DNA of 64,000 bases from Rhodocyclaceae bacterium (GCA_028714035.1 JAQTNA010000018.1:17432-81431); one strand, 5' to 3'; shown: positions 40,401 through 49,790, numbered from the stretch's first letter. Program-made: numbers and translations. Notes: generated by a model from the letters alone, not told the origin.

Positions 40401-40786
40401 CCATGTTCTGGGTCAAGACAGTTCACGACTGCCTGGACGACGGCGGCGACAGCCGAGCTGTTGAGGTGGCTGGTCAGAACCGGCATGTGCAGCCAGAGGG
40501 GAGTGACCGGTTCGTTCGACTCGCACAGGCGTTGCATGAGCAGGCGCAGAAAGCTGGATTTCCCGGTGCCGTAACGGCCGGCAACCAGCAGCGCCACGCT
40601 GCGCCCCCCGCCGCCTTCGATAAACCGGGCAAAACTGTCCAGGTTTCGAGGATAAGGCTTGCCCGTCCGGGGGCCGAATTCGTAGCCCCAGTAGGCGCAC
40701 CAGAGCAAGGGGTCTTCACTGGGCGATTCGCCGAGGAATTTGAATATGTCTTCGCCCGACGACGGCTCGTTGGTATCTTGAACCAA
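37439..40786 (-). CDS. Large KAP-family P-loop NTPase with helical C-terminal region
   Basis: I chose the TTG at 40786 (protein (M)VQDTNEPSSGEDIFKFLGE), with GGAGG six bases upstream, giving 1115 residues. Walker A is AGRYGTGKSSFLRLL (residues 70-78 core), and Walker B is LVVFLDDLDRCRDG (about 218-226). After the NTPase come an acidic low-complexity linker (around 370-440) and a long alpha-helical region, interrupted near residue 660 by a Gly/Ala/Thr-rich linker. The helical part could be TPR-like but shows no clear repeat consensus. It forms an operon with the smaller KAP NTPase. The combination could be a defence or membrane-associated ATPase system; I recognise no effector domain. Confidence 0.78.
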   Translation of the reverse strand: MVQDTNEPSSGEDIFKFLGESPSEDPLLWCAYWGYEFGPRTGKPYPRNLDSFARFIEGGGGRSVALLVAGRYGTGKSSFLRLLMQRLCESNEPVTPLWLHMPVLTSHLNSSAVAAVVQAVVNCLDPEHGDEDLRQAVEDLWEIEAPGKTILNQEQEREAPRPNRMSGSQMGEAARHGQANTIEHLIQKRLGWSDADCNNRPADAGTPEDTRGSQGRHLVVFLDDLDRCRDGVATDVIRLLLRFGNSRGVHFAIASDRDILQQGADQWMATYGRTGGDGSPLVTSSSALEKYLHTIAELPSLDSACFSDDPAVLNSLHPPHSGAVSELLDSGLKEYLDPLRPDQTPGIRLMDLFAQLLAARVRRQDLFSTPIPESVLSPNSGSDDIGAVPDQAPGNVSRRDGTQDARPASETGSNPLPYASDNGGNLGQESDADSTRPAEKDSDAHKPIENKEDKEKSKEALENRTSLLLALQDIFGIANDEQRTMRVKQKYSEIVRYLTLRQFKFLLRERLVLSLSREEANDNHQPLPGGFHERLLKQLFYPFWRMKQWDRWLYDQLSRTAFCFRGYGQALSGPIRGEMDEGVLAMFYRELKRLCDVANSIRPDELERHWPRRRHERAMLLLLLAGDGGAYTGSGAGDVGTSAPGVPPREGAARAGEAGTEPRAMTGETGTPSFLLGDPEFTQWARKTLGQPLSGENLAEQVSNFQDVLIRKLGQGAKAAAVVSGYVDGFLDRHRRFLSRSSATTMANLAIVLNDQAGMEGPCDRLFRLAEELDPDVMRITLAHADFLLDVLAEPRKVANLKATGAYPGEAAVRSKVAELIAAAEASKEPEPAFRAAVYGTILNLGDSQKRTSAETPRDLAMQLIASQSDNLKRLWQEAPAAGTARLSSAFDKILGSRNSDAIRNKGQALAVLWGLADSLRLPNWPIRRSIANNYVGESTNKSHQEMLGLRINRGLLTDPRMLAAPGEEGRTGAIWSQSALALARLLSKTQAHRLLLAILIALAYEARGNTVTRAQALWATLFPDQAFSIEAMERKLNAEDQELLARLRPDLGNIEVAEAAVNRVFSDTVGAPIIVWTELAEAEPWAETDRKVVEHYLAQAASNAGHTENGAQNA

Positions 40787-41012
40787 ACTACCCTCCCTAT
40801 ATCTGTCTTGTTGCCATGCGCGGCATGCCGCCATCGGAGCGGCGATCCAGACGTTTATGACGAGCGGCAATGATACACCAAGTGCTTTATGGCTCGCTTG
40901 CCCATATGTCTTGGGGAGACGGAAAGGGGGAGCCAAGAATCACGAGCCGGGCACGCCGTGATCGGGCGTCAGAAAATGCTGGCCGCCTTATGGCATAACG
41001 CCGTTTTGCCCA

Positions 41013-41315
41013 TCAGCCCTTGGCCGCTGCGTTGGCGGCCTCGGGGAAGCCCGGCGGCAGGTCCCCCTTGTGGCCTTTCCCGCCATAGGCCTCCACGCAC
41101 AGGTCTCCCATCCGTATCTCGCCGCGGGAATTCCAGGTGAATTGCTGGGCAACCGTTCCATTACAATCAAAGGACTGAAGGGTCTGGCCCTGGCGGATGT
41201 TGGCGCCGGGCACGTCAAGGCAACGGCCGTTCATCCTGCTGACCACTGATGATGCCCAACAGGCGTTGAGAAAGCTTGCGCCGACGATGCCGACGACTGC
41301 CACGAATGTTTTCAT
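41013..41315 (-). CDS. Secreted ricin-type lectin fragment
   Basis: This 100-residue protein starts at the ATG at 41315 with a signal peptide (MKTFVAVVGIVGASFLNACW). It then has a partial beta-trefoil: RMNGRCLDVPGANIRQGQTL, a QxW-like FDCNGTVAQQFTW, and a second repeat start, GDLCVEAYGGKGHKGDL. A complete ricin B domain needs three such repeats and about 130 residues; here the sequence ends after one and a half, turning into an Ala-rich tail. It is either a truncated lectin or a decayed gene. It lies upstream of the KAP operon on the same strand, with 226 bp between them. Confidence 0.6.
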   Translation of the reverse strand: MKTFVAVVGIVGASFLNACWASSVVSRMNGRCLDVPGANIRQGQTLQSFDCNGTVAQQFTWNSRGEIRMGDLCVEAYGGKGHKGDLPPGFPEAANAAAKG

Positions 41316-41480
41316 CAGAACGGTCTTTCGGGCGATGTCATATGAAGGATCGGAACAGTATCGCCAAATGGCAAGCGGATTCAACTCGCCGGAATCCATC
41401 CGGCTGCGAGGCGAGGGGCAATGCGAATTTCATGGCTGCGGCCGATCTCTCGGCTTACGGTTTATGCGGAGGTCCTGGAT

Positions 41481-41509
41481 TTGGTGTCTGCCCGCATTCC
41501 TGTTATAGT
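41481..41509 (+). promoter_or_regulatory. Sigma-70-like promoter for the DEAD-box helicase
   Basis: TTGGTG at 41481-41486 and TATAGT at 41504-41509 have a 17-bp spacer. The helicase ATG is at 41674, so the leader would be about 160 nt. I see no other gene between 41316 and 41673. Confidence 0.6.
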
Positions 41510-41673
41510 GGGCGCCGTCGGCGTTGTAATCAGTCCCCTGCCGGCGCCTTTTTGCCAATTCCTGTTCGCCTTTCAGCCCCGCTGATCCCGGCACGGATTC
41601 CGGCACATCCCTGATGTGGTCTCGCCTCGACTGGTTCGCGCACCCCGCGAGCAGGCCGGCCCCGGTATTAACC

Positions 41674-43017
41674 ATGCTTTTCACTGAACTGGGCCTCGCG
41701 CCCGAGATTCTGCTTGCCGTCGGCGAGCAGGGCTATGTCACTCCCACGCCGATTCAGGCCCAGGCCATCCCCGTGGTACTCGCCGGACGCGACCTCATGG
41801 GCTGTGCCCAGACCGGCACCGGCAAGACGGCGGGCTTCACCCTGCCCATCCTGAACCACCTGGCCACCAAGCCCCGGCCGGCCGGCAACCGCCGCATCCG
41901 CGTCCTGGTGCTTACCCCCACCCGGGAACTCGCGGCCCAGGTGGAGGAGAGCGTGCAGGCCTACAGCACCCACCTGCCCAACATCCGCTCTACCGTGGTT
42001 TTCGGCGGCGTGGGTATCAATCCCCAGATTTCGGCCCTGAAGAAGGCCCCCGAGATTCTCGTCGCCACACCCGGCCGCCTGCTGGATCACGCCAGCCAGA
42101 AGACGGTGGACCTCTCCGGCATCGAAATCCTGGTGCTGGACGAGGCCGACCGCATGCTGGACATGGGCTTCATCCGGGACATCCGGCGCGTCATGGCGCT
42201 CATGCCGGCCAAGCGCCAGAACCTGCTCTTCTCCGCCACCTTCTCGGAGGAAATCCGGGAGTTGGCCGGCACCTTCCTGTCCAATCCCGCCTCGGTGGAA
42301 GTGGCCAAGCGCAACACCGCCTCCGAACTGGTACGCCAGCAGGTGTACCGGGTGGACCGGGAAAAGAAGCGCGATCTCCTGATCCATCTCATCAAGGAGC
42401 ACGGCTGGCACCAGGTGCTGGTGTTCACCCGCACCAAACATGGCGCCAACACCCTGGCCGAGAAGCTGACCAAGGCCGGTATCGAGTCCGCCGCCATCCA
42501 CGGCAACAAGAGCCAGGCGGCCCGCACCCGGGCACTGGCCTCCTTCAAGGATCTCAAGCTCCATGTCCTGGTGGCCACCGACATCGCCGCCCGCGGCCTG
42601 GACATCGAGGATCTGCCCCACGTGGTGAACTACGAGCTGCCCAACGTGGCGGAGGACTACGTGCACCGCATCGGCCGCACCGGCCGCGCCGGCTCCGAGG
42701 GCGACGCCGTGTCCCTGGTGTGCGTGGACGAGCTGCAACTCCTGAAGGACATCGAGCGTCTCCTGAAACGGGAGATTCCCTCCCTCATGCTGCCGGGCTT
42801 CGAGCCGGACCCGAGCATCCGTGCCGAGCCCATTCCCAACGGACGAGGTTCCACCGGCGGGCAGGGCCGGGGCCAACCGCGTCAAGGCCAGGGCCGTGCC
42901 GGTTCCGGTGGTGGCGGCCGACCGGGCGCCCCCGCCGCGGGCCGGGGCGGCCCTCGTTCCGGCCCCTCCGGTGGGCCGACCGGTACCGGCCACCGCAGCG
43001 GCGGACGCCACCGCTGA
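41674..43017 (+). CDS. rhlE: DEAD-box RNA helicase, RhlE type
   Basis: This 447-residue helicase starts at the ATG at 41674 ([20 protein letters not shown]). Motifs run in order: the Q motif region [14 protein letters not shown], motif [12 protein letters not shown], Ia [31 protein letters not shown] and [12 protein letters not shown]. The C-terminal tail is a Gly/Arg/Pro-rich RNA-binding extension, typical of RhlE. It remodels RNA in ribosome assembly or mRNA decay and is often induced by cold. The upstream in-frame ATG at 41614 lacks support. Confidence 0.92.
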   Translation: MLFTELGLAPEILLAVGEQGYVTPTPIQAQAIPVVLAGRDLMGCAQTGTGKTAGFTLPILNHLATKPRPAGNRRIRVLVLTPTRELAAQVEESVQAYSTHLPNIRSTVVFGGVGINPQISALKKAPEILVATPGRLLDHASQKTVDLSGIEILVLDEADRMLDMGFIRDIRRVMALMPAKRQNLLFSATFSEEIRELAGTFLSNPASVEVAKRNTASELVRQQVYRVDREKKRDLLIHLIKEHGWHQVLVFTRTKHGANTLAEKLTKAGIESAAIHGNKSQAARTRALASFKDLKLHVLVATDIAARGLDIEDLPHVVNYELPNVAEDYVHRIGRTGRAGSEGDAVSLVCVDELQLLKDIERLLKREIPSLMLPGFEPDPSIRAEPIPNGRGSTGGQGRGQPRQGQGRAGSGGGGRPGAPAAGRGGPRSGPSGGPTGTGHRSGGRHR

Positions 43018-43025
43018 TTTCGTCC

Positions 43026-43049
43026 GGCACCCCGCCCGAACGGGGTGCC
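43026..43049. terminator. Hairpin between convergent rhlE and cbbO
   Basis: GGCACCCCG at 43026-43034 pairs perfectly with CGGGGTGCC at 43041-43049 around a six-base loop. There is no T run, so it may be a terminator without a classical tail. Confidence 0.55.
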
Positions 43050-43060
43050 ACCCATGAGCC

Positions 43061-45172
43061 TCAGGTCGCGAGCCGCCGGTAGATGTCCGCCACCTTGAGC
43101 GGCAGCTTCTTCACGTCGTCCAGGACGGTGTAACCCGCCGGGCCGTACATGTGTCTCAGGTAGTCGGCGCCGTGGCGGTCCAGGGTGACGCAATAGCCGC
43201 GCACGCCCTGGGCGTGGGCTTCCTGCAGGGCGCGCCGGGTGTCCTCGATGCCGTACTGGCCCCGGTATTCGTCGCCGAAATCGTCCGGCCTGCCGTCCGA
43301 GAGGGTGATCAGCAGGCGATGCCGCGCGGGCTGTTGCAGCAGGATGGCGGTCAGGTGGCGCACCGCCACGCCCATGCGCGTGTAGTCCTTGGCCTCGATG
43401 GCGGCGATGCGCTGCTTCACCCGTTCATCGTAAGCCTGCCCGAAATCCTTGATGCGGTAGATGTCGCAGCGGGTGCGGGTCCAGCCGGAAAAGCCGTAGA
43501 TGGCGTAGGCGTCGCCCAGGGATTCCAGCGCTTCGCACAGCATGACCAGGGCCTCCCGCTCGGCGTCGTTGATCCAGCCCCGGGTGGAACCGCTCATGTC
43601 CACCATGAACATGGCCGCCAGCGACCGGTCATGGCGCACCCGGCGGCAGAAGAGGCGTGACGAGGGCTCCACGCCGCTCTTCCGGTCGCTGCGCGCCTCC
43701 ACCTGGGCGTCCACGTCAATTTCTTCCCCGTCCGGTTGCCGCCCCAGCATGCGCGTTTCACCTCTCAGGGCTTCGAAGCGGCGGCGTATCTGGGCGATGA
43801 GGCCGGCGTAGCGCTGCTTCACCTCCGGCACATAGTTCGAGTCGCCCTCGCGCACTTCATGTTCGTACAGGTGGCACCAGAGCTTGCGGTAGGCGTGCCG
43901 GTGGTAGTCCCATTCGTCGTAACGGTAGTCGCAGGCGGGCGGCGGGACCGGTTCGTCCTTCTCCTCCGCTTGCCGCGGCCGGGCTTCCGGGTCGTAGAGG
44001 CCTGGGCCGGCGGGCACCAGGCATTCCGGTGGTATCTCGCCCAGATCCTGCACCAGGGAGCGGGCGGCGGCCCGGCCCTCCGGTGGCAGGGCCTGGAGGT
44101 CGCCCTCGATCTTGACCTGGGCAGGCGCGTCACCGGCGCCCTGGGCGGTGACTAGCGGTTCCTCGTCGCCGCCGGGCTTCATGCAGCCCGCGGCCTTCAT
44201 GACCGCGAGCGCCTTGCGCAGCACCTGGATGTCCCTGGCGATCCGTTCGGAACGAACGGCCAGGGCCGCCGCCGGGTCGAGCCGTCCGCAGTGGGGCAGG
44301 GCGGGCGCCTCGGTGTCCGCGCAATGCTCCAGCAGTGCCAGGCTGTCGGCCAGAGTCGCGTCCGGCCGGTGGAGTCTCGGCACGAGGGGCATGAGCGCGT
44401 CCGGCCAGGGGCCGCGCAGGGCCTGGATCTCGGCTGCCAGGCCGGGCAATTCGTCCGCGATCACGGCCTCAAGACGCACCGCCTCCAGGACCGCCAGCCA
44501 TTCCAGGGCGCGCTCCCGGTCCGGGAAGCGGGACAAGGCCGATTCCAGGTCCAGGTCGGCGGAACCGAAGGTGCCGTGGCGCGTCTGCGCCCAGAGGAGG
44601 GCGGTGGTCGCCTTGTACAGGCGGCGGTTTTCATCCGCCGTGGGCAGAAGATCCATGCGCGCCGGCAGATAGAGGGTCTCGGTGTCGGTCCAGGCGGAGA
44701 CGCCCGCGCGCAAGCCGAGAGGGCGGCCGGAAAGCCCCTGGAGCAGGCGCGACAGGCGCATCTCCTCCTGGCCGAAGTCCACGGCGACGGCAACCCGCTC
44801 CAGGCTGGCCGCGTAAGCCTCCACGGCGCGCAGCGTCTGCATGGCTTCCCGCGCGCCGACGCGGTCGTAGGCATCCAGGGCCGAGAGTACCCAGGTGCCG
44901 AAGTGCTCCGCATCCAGCAGCCCCACGGCGCGCGGCGCGAGCTTGGGCAGCAGCCAGGCGACCTCGGCATAGGTCTGGGTGGCCACCTCCGTCCAGTGCA
45001 GCACCATATCCTGTTGTACCCGCGGCAGGTCCGCCAGGTTCCGGGCCAGATCCGTGGTGGTGCGGCGGGACTGGGCCGCGAACAGCACCTCGTCCAGCCT
45101 TTCCTCCAGGCTTGCCGCGGAGAGGCGCCTGGTGCCCCCCCCTCCCGGCCGCTCCTCCCGGCCGGGGGCCAT
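43061..45172 (-). CDS. cbbO: CbbO/NorD-type von Willebrand factor A protein
   Basis: This protein of about 703 residues has an N-terminal helical CbbO/NorD region (RLDEVLFAAQSRRTTTDLAR) and a C-terminal VWA domain. The metal site is FMVDMSGSTRGW, with LLITLSDGRPDDFGDEYRGQ and YCVTLDRHGADYLRHMYGP further on. It pairs with the AAA+ protein encoded just upstream. Such pairs remodel and reactivate RuBisCO (CbbQO) or mature NO reductase (NorQD). I used the ATG at 45172, just after the upstream stop; an ATG at 45199 would overlap that gene. No cbbL, cbbM or norB is nearby, so the substrate is unresolved. Confidence 0.82.
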   Translation of the reverse strand: MAPGREERPGGGGTRRLSAASLEERLDEVLFAAQSRRTTTDLARNLADLPRVQQDMVLHWTEVATQTYAEVAWLLPKLAPRAVGLLDAEHFGTWVLSALDAYDRVGAREAMQTLRAVEAYAASLERVAVAVDFGQEEMRLSRLLQGLSGRPLGLRAGVSAWTDTETLYLPARMDLLPTADENRRLYKATTALLWAQTRHGTFGSADLDLESALSRFPDRERALEWLAVLEAVRLEAVIADELPGLAAEIQALRGPWPDALMPLVPRLHRPDATLADSLALLEHCADTEAPALPHCGRLDPAAALAVRSERIARDIQVLRKALAVMKAAGCMKPGGDEEPLVTAQGAGDAPAQVKIEGDLQALPPEGRAAARSLVQDLGEIPPECLVPAGPGLYDPEARPRQAEEKDEPVPPPACDYRYDEWDYHRHAYRKLWCHLYEHEVREGDSNYVPEVKQRYAGLIAQIRRRFEALRGETRMLGRQPDGEEIDVDAQVEARSDRKSGVEPSSRLFCRRVRHDRSLAAMFMVDMSGSTRGWINDAEREALVMLCEALESLGDAYAIYGFSGWTRTRCDIYRIKDFGQAYDERVKQRIAAIEAKDYTRMGVAVRHLTAILLQQPARHRLLITLSDGRPDDFGDEYRGQYGIEDTRRALQEAHAQGVRGYCVTLDRHGADYLRHMYGPAGYTVLDDVKKLPLKVADIYRRLAT

Positions 45173-45173
45173 G

Positions 45174-45992
45174 TCAAAACACCGCGTGGACGAGGTCATC
45201 GAGGCTTCCGGTCATGTCCGGATCGTCCGAAAGTGCCCGCGCCACGGCGGCGGTGCAGGCGGTGGCGGGCGCCACGCCGGCCCCGATCAACTGGCCGGCA
45301 TGAACCAGGAGGCGCGTGCTGGCGCCCTCGTCCAGTCCCGCCCCCTTCAGGTTGCGGGTCAGTTCGGCGAGCTTCACCAGACGCCTGGCCGTGTCCGCGT
45401 CCACGCCCCCTTCGCGTGCGACGATCGCGGCCTCCACGGCGGGTTCCGGGTAATCAAAGTCCAGGGCCACGAAACGCTGCCGGGTGCTGGGCTTGATCTC
45501 CTTCAACACGCTCTGGTAGCCGGGGTTGTAGGAGATGACCAGCATGAAGTCGTCCGGGGCCGACAGCAGTTCGCCGCGTTTGTCCACCGCCAGGAGGCGC
45601 CGGGAATCCGCCAGGGGGTGAATCACCACCGTGGTGTCCTTCCGCGCCTCGACGATCTCGTCCAGGTAGCAGATCGCACCGGCACGTACCGCGGCGGTGA
45701 GCGGACCGTCCACCCAGACCGTCTCGTCGCCGACGATCAGGTAGCGACCGATCAGGTCCGCCGTGGTCAGATCGTCGTGGCAGGCCACCGTGGCCAGCGG
45801 CCGCTTGAGCCGCCAGGCCATGTATTCCACGAAGCGCGTCTTGCCGCAGCCCGTCGGCCCCTTGAGCAGCACGGGCAGTCTGCGCGCATAGGCCGCCTCG
45901 AACAGGGCTACTTCGTCGCCGATGGGGTGGTAATAGGGCTCCTTCTCCAGGTGCTCCAGTTGCGGTGCCAGTGTGGCAATGATGTCGGTCAT
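45174..45992 (-). CDS. cbbQ: CbbQ/NorQ-family AAA+ ATPase
   Basis: This 272-residue MoxR-type AAA+ protein has Walker [15 protein letters not shown], Walker [20 protein letters not shown], and sensor 1 [19 protein letters not shown]. The latter sequence and the length match CbbQ and NirQ. The start is preceded by GAGG. With its CbbO partner it forms a chaperone that uses ATP to activate a client enzyme. The isolated position leaves the client open, with RuBisCO or NO reductase the known options. Confidence 0.88.
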   Translation of the reverse strand: MTDIIATLAPQLEHLEKEPYYHPIGDEVALFEAAYARRLPVLLKGPTGCGKTRFVEYMAWRLKRPLATVACHDDLTTADLIGRYLIVGDETVWVDGPLTAAVRAGAICYLDEIVEARKDTTVVIHPLADSRRLLAVDKRGELLSAPDDFMLVISYNPGYQSVLKEIKPSTRQRFVALDFDYPEPAVEAAIVAREGGVDADTARRLVKLAELTRNLKGAGLDEGASTRLLVHAGQLIGAGVAPATACTAAVARALSDDPDMTGSLDDLVHAVF

Positions 45993-46311
45993 GGGTTTCC
46001 TCGGGAAAATAGTCGCCGGCGCGCCAGCCGTGGGGCGCCAGCCCGGCTCTCACCCTACGCGAGCCGTCCGGGACTGTGCATTACCCATAGGGGGAGGGGC
46101 GGGCGGATATGAAGACCCGTACCGGAAACACTGCCCCGTTTTCCCGTCAATGCGGTTTTCCACACTTCCCCTGTGCGTCCTCACACTATACGATGCGCAG
46201 TTCAAAGCCTATGTTACGGCCCGCTCATAATTTATAATTACAGCTTTACCCCATTCCGGACCTCCCCGGCCCTGCCGAGGCAAGGCTGAATCCCGTACGG
46301 AGAAAGAGAAC
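45993..46311. other. 319-bp intergenic region between cbbQ and malic enzyme
   Basis: This divergent region carries the ribosome site for cbbQ (GAGG, minus strand, near 45998) and, on the plus strand, TATAAT at 46233-46238, about 75 bp before the malic enzyme ATG. The -35 position reads TATGTT or CTATGT and is weak. GC-rich short inverted segments occur near 46017-46050. I see no gene. Confidence 0.5.
46233..46238 (+). promoter_or_regulatory. Candidate -10 for malic enzyme gene
   Basis: A perfect TATAAT sits in an AT-rich patch upstream of maeB. No strong -35 lies at 16-18 bp. Confidence 0.45.
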
Positions 46312-48582
46312 ATGGACAAGAACTCGCGCAAGGCAGCGTTGGATTATCACCGCTATCCCCGCCCCGGCAAGATCGCCGTGACGCCGACCAAGGCCCTCAC
46401 CAACCAGCAGGATCTGTCCCTGGCCTATTCGCCCGGTGTGGCGGCCGCTTGCGAGGAAATCGTGGCCAACCCGCGCGAGGTGGATAGCTATACCTCCCGC
46501 GGCAATCTCATCGGCGTGGTGACCAACGGTACGGCGGTCCTGGGCTTGGGCCCCATCGGCGCACTGGCATCCAAGCCGGTCATGGAGGGCAAGGGCGTCC
46601 TGTTCAAGAAATTCGCCAACATTGACGTCTTCGACATCGAGATCAACGAACTGGACCCGGAGAAGCTGGTGGACATCATCGCTTCCCTGGAGCCCACCTT
46701 CGGCGGCATCAATCTGGAAGACATCAAGGCGCCCGACTGTTTCTACGTCGAGGAAAAGCTCCGGGAACGCATGAAGATTCCCGTCTTTCACGATGACCAG
46801 CACGGCACGGCCATCGTGGTCGGCGCGGCCGTCCTGAACGGTCTGGAGGTCGTGGGCAAGAAGATCGGGGAGGTGAAGGTGGTCACCTCCGGCGCGGGCG
46901 CGGCGGCCCTGGCCTGCCTGGATCTGCTGCTCAAGCTGGGCATCCGCATGGAAAACGTCTATGTGACCGACTTGAAGGGCGTGGTGTACCAGGGACGCAA
47001 GGAACTCATGGACCCGGTGAAGGAGGCCTACGCCAAGGACACGCCGGCCCGTACCCTGTCCGAGATCATCGAGGGCGCGGACGTGTTCCTGGGACTCTCG
47101 GCCGGCGGCGTCCTGAAGCCCGAGATGGTGAAGAAGATGGCGGCGAGGCCGCTCGTCCTGGCGCTGGCCAACCCGACCCCGGAAATCCTGCCGGAAGAGG
47201 TGAAGGCGGTGCGCAGCGATGCCATCATCGCCACGGGGCGTTCCGACTATCCTAACCAGGTGAACAACGTCCTGTGCTTCCCCTTCATTTTCCGCGGCGC
47301 GCTGGATGTGGGCGCCACGGCGATCACGGAGGAGATGAAGCTCGCGGCCGTGCGTGCCATCGCGGAACTGGCCCGGGCCGAGCAGTCGGAAATCGTGAGC
47401 GCGGCGTACGGCGAGAAGCTCTCCGGCTTCGGCCCGGAATACCTCATCCCGCGGCCCTTCGATCCCCGCCTGATCGTGAAGATCGCTCCGGCGGTGGCCC
47501 AGGCCGCCATGGATTCCGGCGTCGCCACCCGTCCCATCACCGATTGGGACGCCTACCGGGACCAGCTCAACAACTTCGTCTGGCACTCCGGCCTCATCAT
47601 GAAGCCGGTGTTTTCCGCGGCCAAGTCCAATCCCAAGCGCATCGTTTTCGCCGAGGGTGAATCGGAGAAGGTCTTGCAGGCGGTGCAGGTGGTGCTGGAC
47701 GAAGAGCTGGCGATACCCATCCTGGTCGGTCGGCCCACGGTGATCCTGGACATGGTGCAGAAGGCCGGATTGCGCATGGACCCGGGCGTGGATTTCACCA
47801 TCGTGAACCCGGATGCCAATCCCTACTTCGATGACATGTGGCGCTACTACTACGACGTGATGCACCGCCGGGGCGTCGCCCCCGATGCCGCCCAGCGGGA
47901 CGTGCGTCGGCGCAACACCCTGATCGGCAGCCTGCTGGTGAAATTCGGCCATGCCGACGGCCTGATCTGCGGCATCGTCGGACGGCTTCAGCGGCATTTG
48001 CAGTTCATCCAGAGCGTCCTGGGTCGCCAGCCCGGCGTCAAGCACAACTACACCATGAATCTCCTGGCCCTGCCGGGGCGCACGGTGTTCCTGTGCGACA
48101 CCTATGTGAATTACAACCCCACGGCGGAACAGATCGTGGAAATGACCGAACTGGCCGCCGAGGAAGTGCGCCGCTTCGGCATGACGCCCAAGATTGCCCT
48201 CTTGTCCCATTCCAGCTTCGGCACGGAAGATAGCGAAACTTCCCTCAAGATGCGCCAGGCCCTGGCCATCCTGCATGGCCGGCGGCCCGACCTGGAAGTG
48301 GAAGGGGAAATGCACGGTGACGCCGCCCTGTCCGAGGACATCCGGCGCCAGGTTTTCCCCGGCTCCCGGCTCAAGGGCGAAGCCAACCTCTTGATCTTCC
48401 CCACTTTGGACGCCGCCAACATCGCCTTCAACCTGTTGAAGACCGGCGCAGGCGAGGGCATGACCGTGGGTCCCATCCTGCTGGGGGCATCCAAGCCTGT
48501 ACACGTGCTGACCCCTACCGCCACCACGCGCCGCATCGTCAACATGACGGCGCTGACCTGCGTCGAGGCAGGCCAGGACTAG
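46312..48582 (+). CDS. maeB: NADP-dependent malic enzyme with phosphotransacetylase-like domain
   Basis: This 756-residue protein has the MaeB two-part layout. The N-terminal malic enzyme domain includes [29 protein letters not shown] and [20 protein letters not shown], the Rossmann loop. From about residue 430 it continues as a phosphotransacetylase-like regulatory domain ([20 protein letters not shown] through [20 protein letters not shown]). It oxidatively decarboxylates malate to pyruvate and CO2, yielding NADPH. In MaeB proteins the C-terminal domain is usually regulatory and binds acetyl-CoA. It is monocistronic, with a hairpin downstream. Confidence 0.96.
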   Translation: MDKNSRKAALDYHRYPRPGKIAVTPTKALTNQQDLSLAYSPGVAAACEEIVANPREVDSYTSRGNLIGVVTNGTAVLGLGPIGALASKPVMEGKGVLFKKFANIDVFDIEINELDPEKLVDIIASLEPTFGGINLEDIKAPDCFYVEEKLRERMKIPVFHDDQHGTAIVVGAAVLNGLEVVGKKIGEVKVVTSGAGAAALACLDLLLKLGIRMENVYVTDLKGVVYQGRKELMDPVKEAYAKDTPARTLSEIIEGADVFLGLSAGGVLKPEMVKKMAARPLVLALANPTPEILPEEVKAVRSDAIIATGRSDYPNQVNNVLCFPFIFRGALDVGATAITEEMKLAAVRAIAELARAEQSEIVSAAYGEKLSGFGPEYLIPRPFDPRLIVKIAPAVAQAAMDSGVATRPITDWDAYRDQLNNFVWHSGLIMKPVFSAAKSNPKRIVFAEGESEKVLQAVQVVLDEELAIPILVGRPTVILDMVQKAGLRMDPGVDFTIVNPDANPYFDDMWRYYYDVMHRRGVAPDAAQRDVRRRNTLIGSLLVKFGHADGLICGIVGRLQRHLQFIQSVLGRQPGVKHNYTMNLLALPGRTVFLCDTYVNYNPTAEQIVEMTELAAEEVRRFGMTPKIALLSHSSFGTEDSETSLKMRQALAILHGRRPDLEVEGEMHGDAALSEDIRRQVFPGSRLKGEANLLIFPTLDAANIAFNLLKTGAGEGMTVGPILLGASKPVHVLTPTATTRRIVNMTALTCVEAGQD

Positions 48583-48589
48583 CCTCGCA

Positions 48590-48620
48590 GGGGGCCACGG
48601 CGGCGGCCCCCGTGTTCTTT
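48590..48620 (+). terminator. Probable terminator of maeB
   Basis: GGGGGCC at 48590-48596 pairs with GGCCCCC at 48605-48611, followed by a T-rich stretch. It begins 7 bp after the maeB stop. Confidence 0.65.
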
Positions 48621-48817
48621 CCTCGATGCAGCCCATGGGCAAGTGCAGGACAAACTTGAGGAACAGTGGCTATCTTGCTGTTTGGCGTGATTTTTTGTGC
48701 GCGTATTTGCTTCCCTGGGCTTTCCCTGCCGGCAACGGAGGAGTAAACTTGCCGCGATTCGTGCGGTCTGCCCGTGGGCAAACTCGCTTCGTCGCCGAAC
48801 CCAAGCAAGAAAAGACC

Positions 48818-49768
48818 ATGAAACTCAGACTTCCCTTCATCGCCCTCCTGGCCGCCGCCCTGATGCTGCCGGCAGGGCTGGCGCAGGCCGCGCACAAGCA
48901 CCACGCCAAGGCCAAACCGGCCAAGACGGTCAAGGCCAAGAAGCACGCCCATCGGGCTGCCGCGGCCAAGGAAGCCAAGGTGGGTGCCCTCAGCTATGCC
49001 GACGTTTCGGCCAGCAAGCTTAAGGTCCAGTCTTCCGCGGTCGTGGTTCAGGATCAGGCCTCCGGTGCCGTGTTGTACGAAAAGAACCCGGATGCAGTCT
49101 TGCCCATCGCCTCCATCAGCAAGCTCATGACCGCCATGGTCACCCTGGATGCCCAGCCGGATCTCAAGCAGGAACTTGCCGTCACCGACGCGGACGTGGA
49201 TACGCTCAAGCGCAGCACCTCCCATCTACCGGTCGGCACCCAGTTGAACCGGGAGATGATGCTGCGTCTGGCTCTGATGTCGTCCGAGAATCGGGCCGCC
49301 CACTCCCTGGCGCGCAACTATCCCGGCGGCAAGGAAGCCTTCGTGGAAGCCATGAACCAGAAGTCCCGCGAACTGGGCTTGAAGGAAACGCGCTTTTTTG
49401 ATCCGACGGGCCTGAACGCGGGCAATGTTTCCAGCGCCCGGGACCTGGCCAAGATGGTGGCCGCGGCTTCGAAATACCCGCTGATCCGCGAGTTCACCAC
49501 CACGGCCGAGTATCAGGTACCCCTGGGACGGCACGTGCGCACCTTCCACAACACCAACTCCCTGGTGCGGGGCGGTACCTGGGAGATTGGCATCTCCAAG
49601 ACCGGCTACATCAACGAGTCGGGCAAGTGCCTGGTGATGCAGGCCTGGTTCAACAACAAGCCCACCATCATCGTGTTGCTCGACTCCTGGGGCAAGCTGA
49701 CCCGCATCGGCGACGCCAACCGCATCAAGAAGTGGGTTGAGGCCAACGGCGGCCAGGTTCAGGGCTGA
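48818..49768 (+). CDS. pbpG: D-alanyl-D-alanine endopeptidase (PBP7-like)
   Basis: This 316-residue serine peptidase of the S11 family has a signal peptide (MKLRLPFIALLAAALMLPAG) ending near QAAH. A Lys/Ala/His-rich segment follows, then the three penicillin-binding motifs: SISK in LPIASISKLMTAMV, SEN in LMSSENRAAHSLA, and KTG in IGISKTGYINESG. It cleaves peptidoglycan cross-links in the periplasm. I preferred the ATG at 48818 over the frame's earlier start because it begins at the signal sequence. A terminator follows. Confidence 0.92.
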   Translation: MKLRLPFIALLAAALMLPAGLAQAAHKHHAKAKPAKTVKAKKHAHRAAAAKEAKVGALSYADVSASKLKVQSSAVVVQDQASGAVLYEKNPDAVLPIASISKLMTAMVTLDAQPDLKQELAVTDADVDTLKRSTSHLPVGTQLNREMMLRLALMSSENRAAHSLARNYPGGKEAFVEAMNQKSRELGLKETRFFDPTGLNAGNVSSARDLAKMVAAASKYPLIREFTTTAEYQVPLGRHVRTFHNTNSLVRGGTWEIGISKTGYINESGKCLVMQAWFNNKPTIIVLLDSWGKLTRIGDANRIKKWVEANGGQVQG

Positions 49769-49790
49769 CCGTCCCCGTATCTCGATGAAC

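Noticed and set aside
40787..41012. Promoter for the KAP operon
   Set aside because: Only a poor match (TTGGTG with a 16-bp gap to CATAAA) was found near 40855-40895 on the minus strand, too weak to report as a feature.
45173..45199. Upstream ATG for cbbO at 45199
   Set aside because: It would overlap the cbbQ coding end by 26 bp without a ribosome site; the ATG at 45172 just after the stop fits coupled translation.
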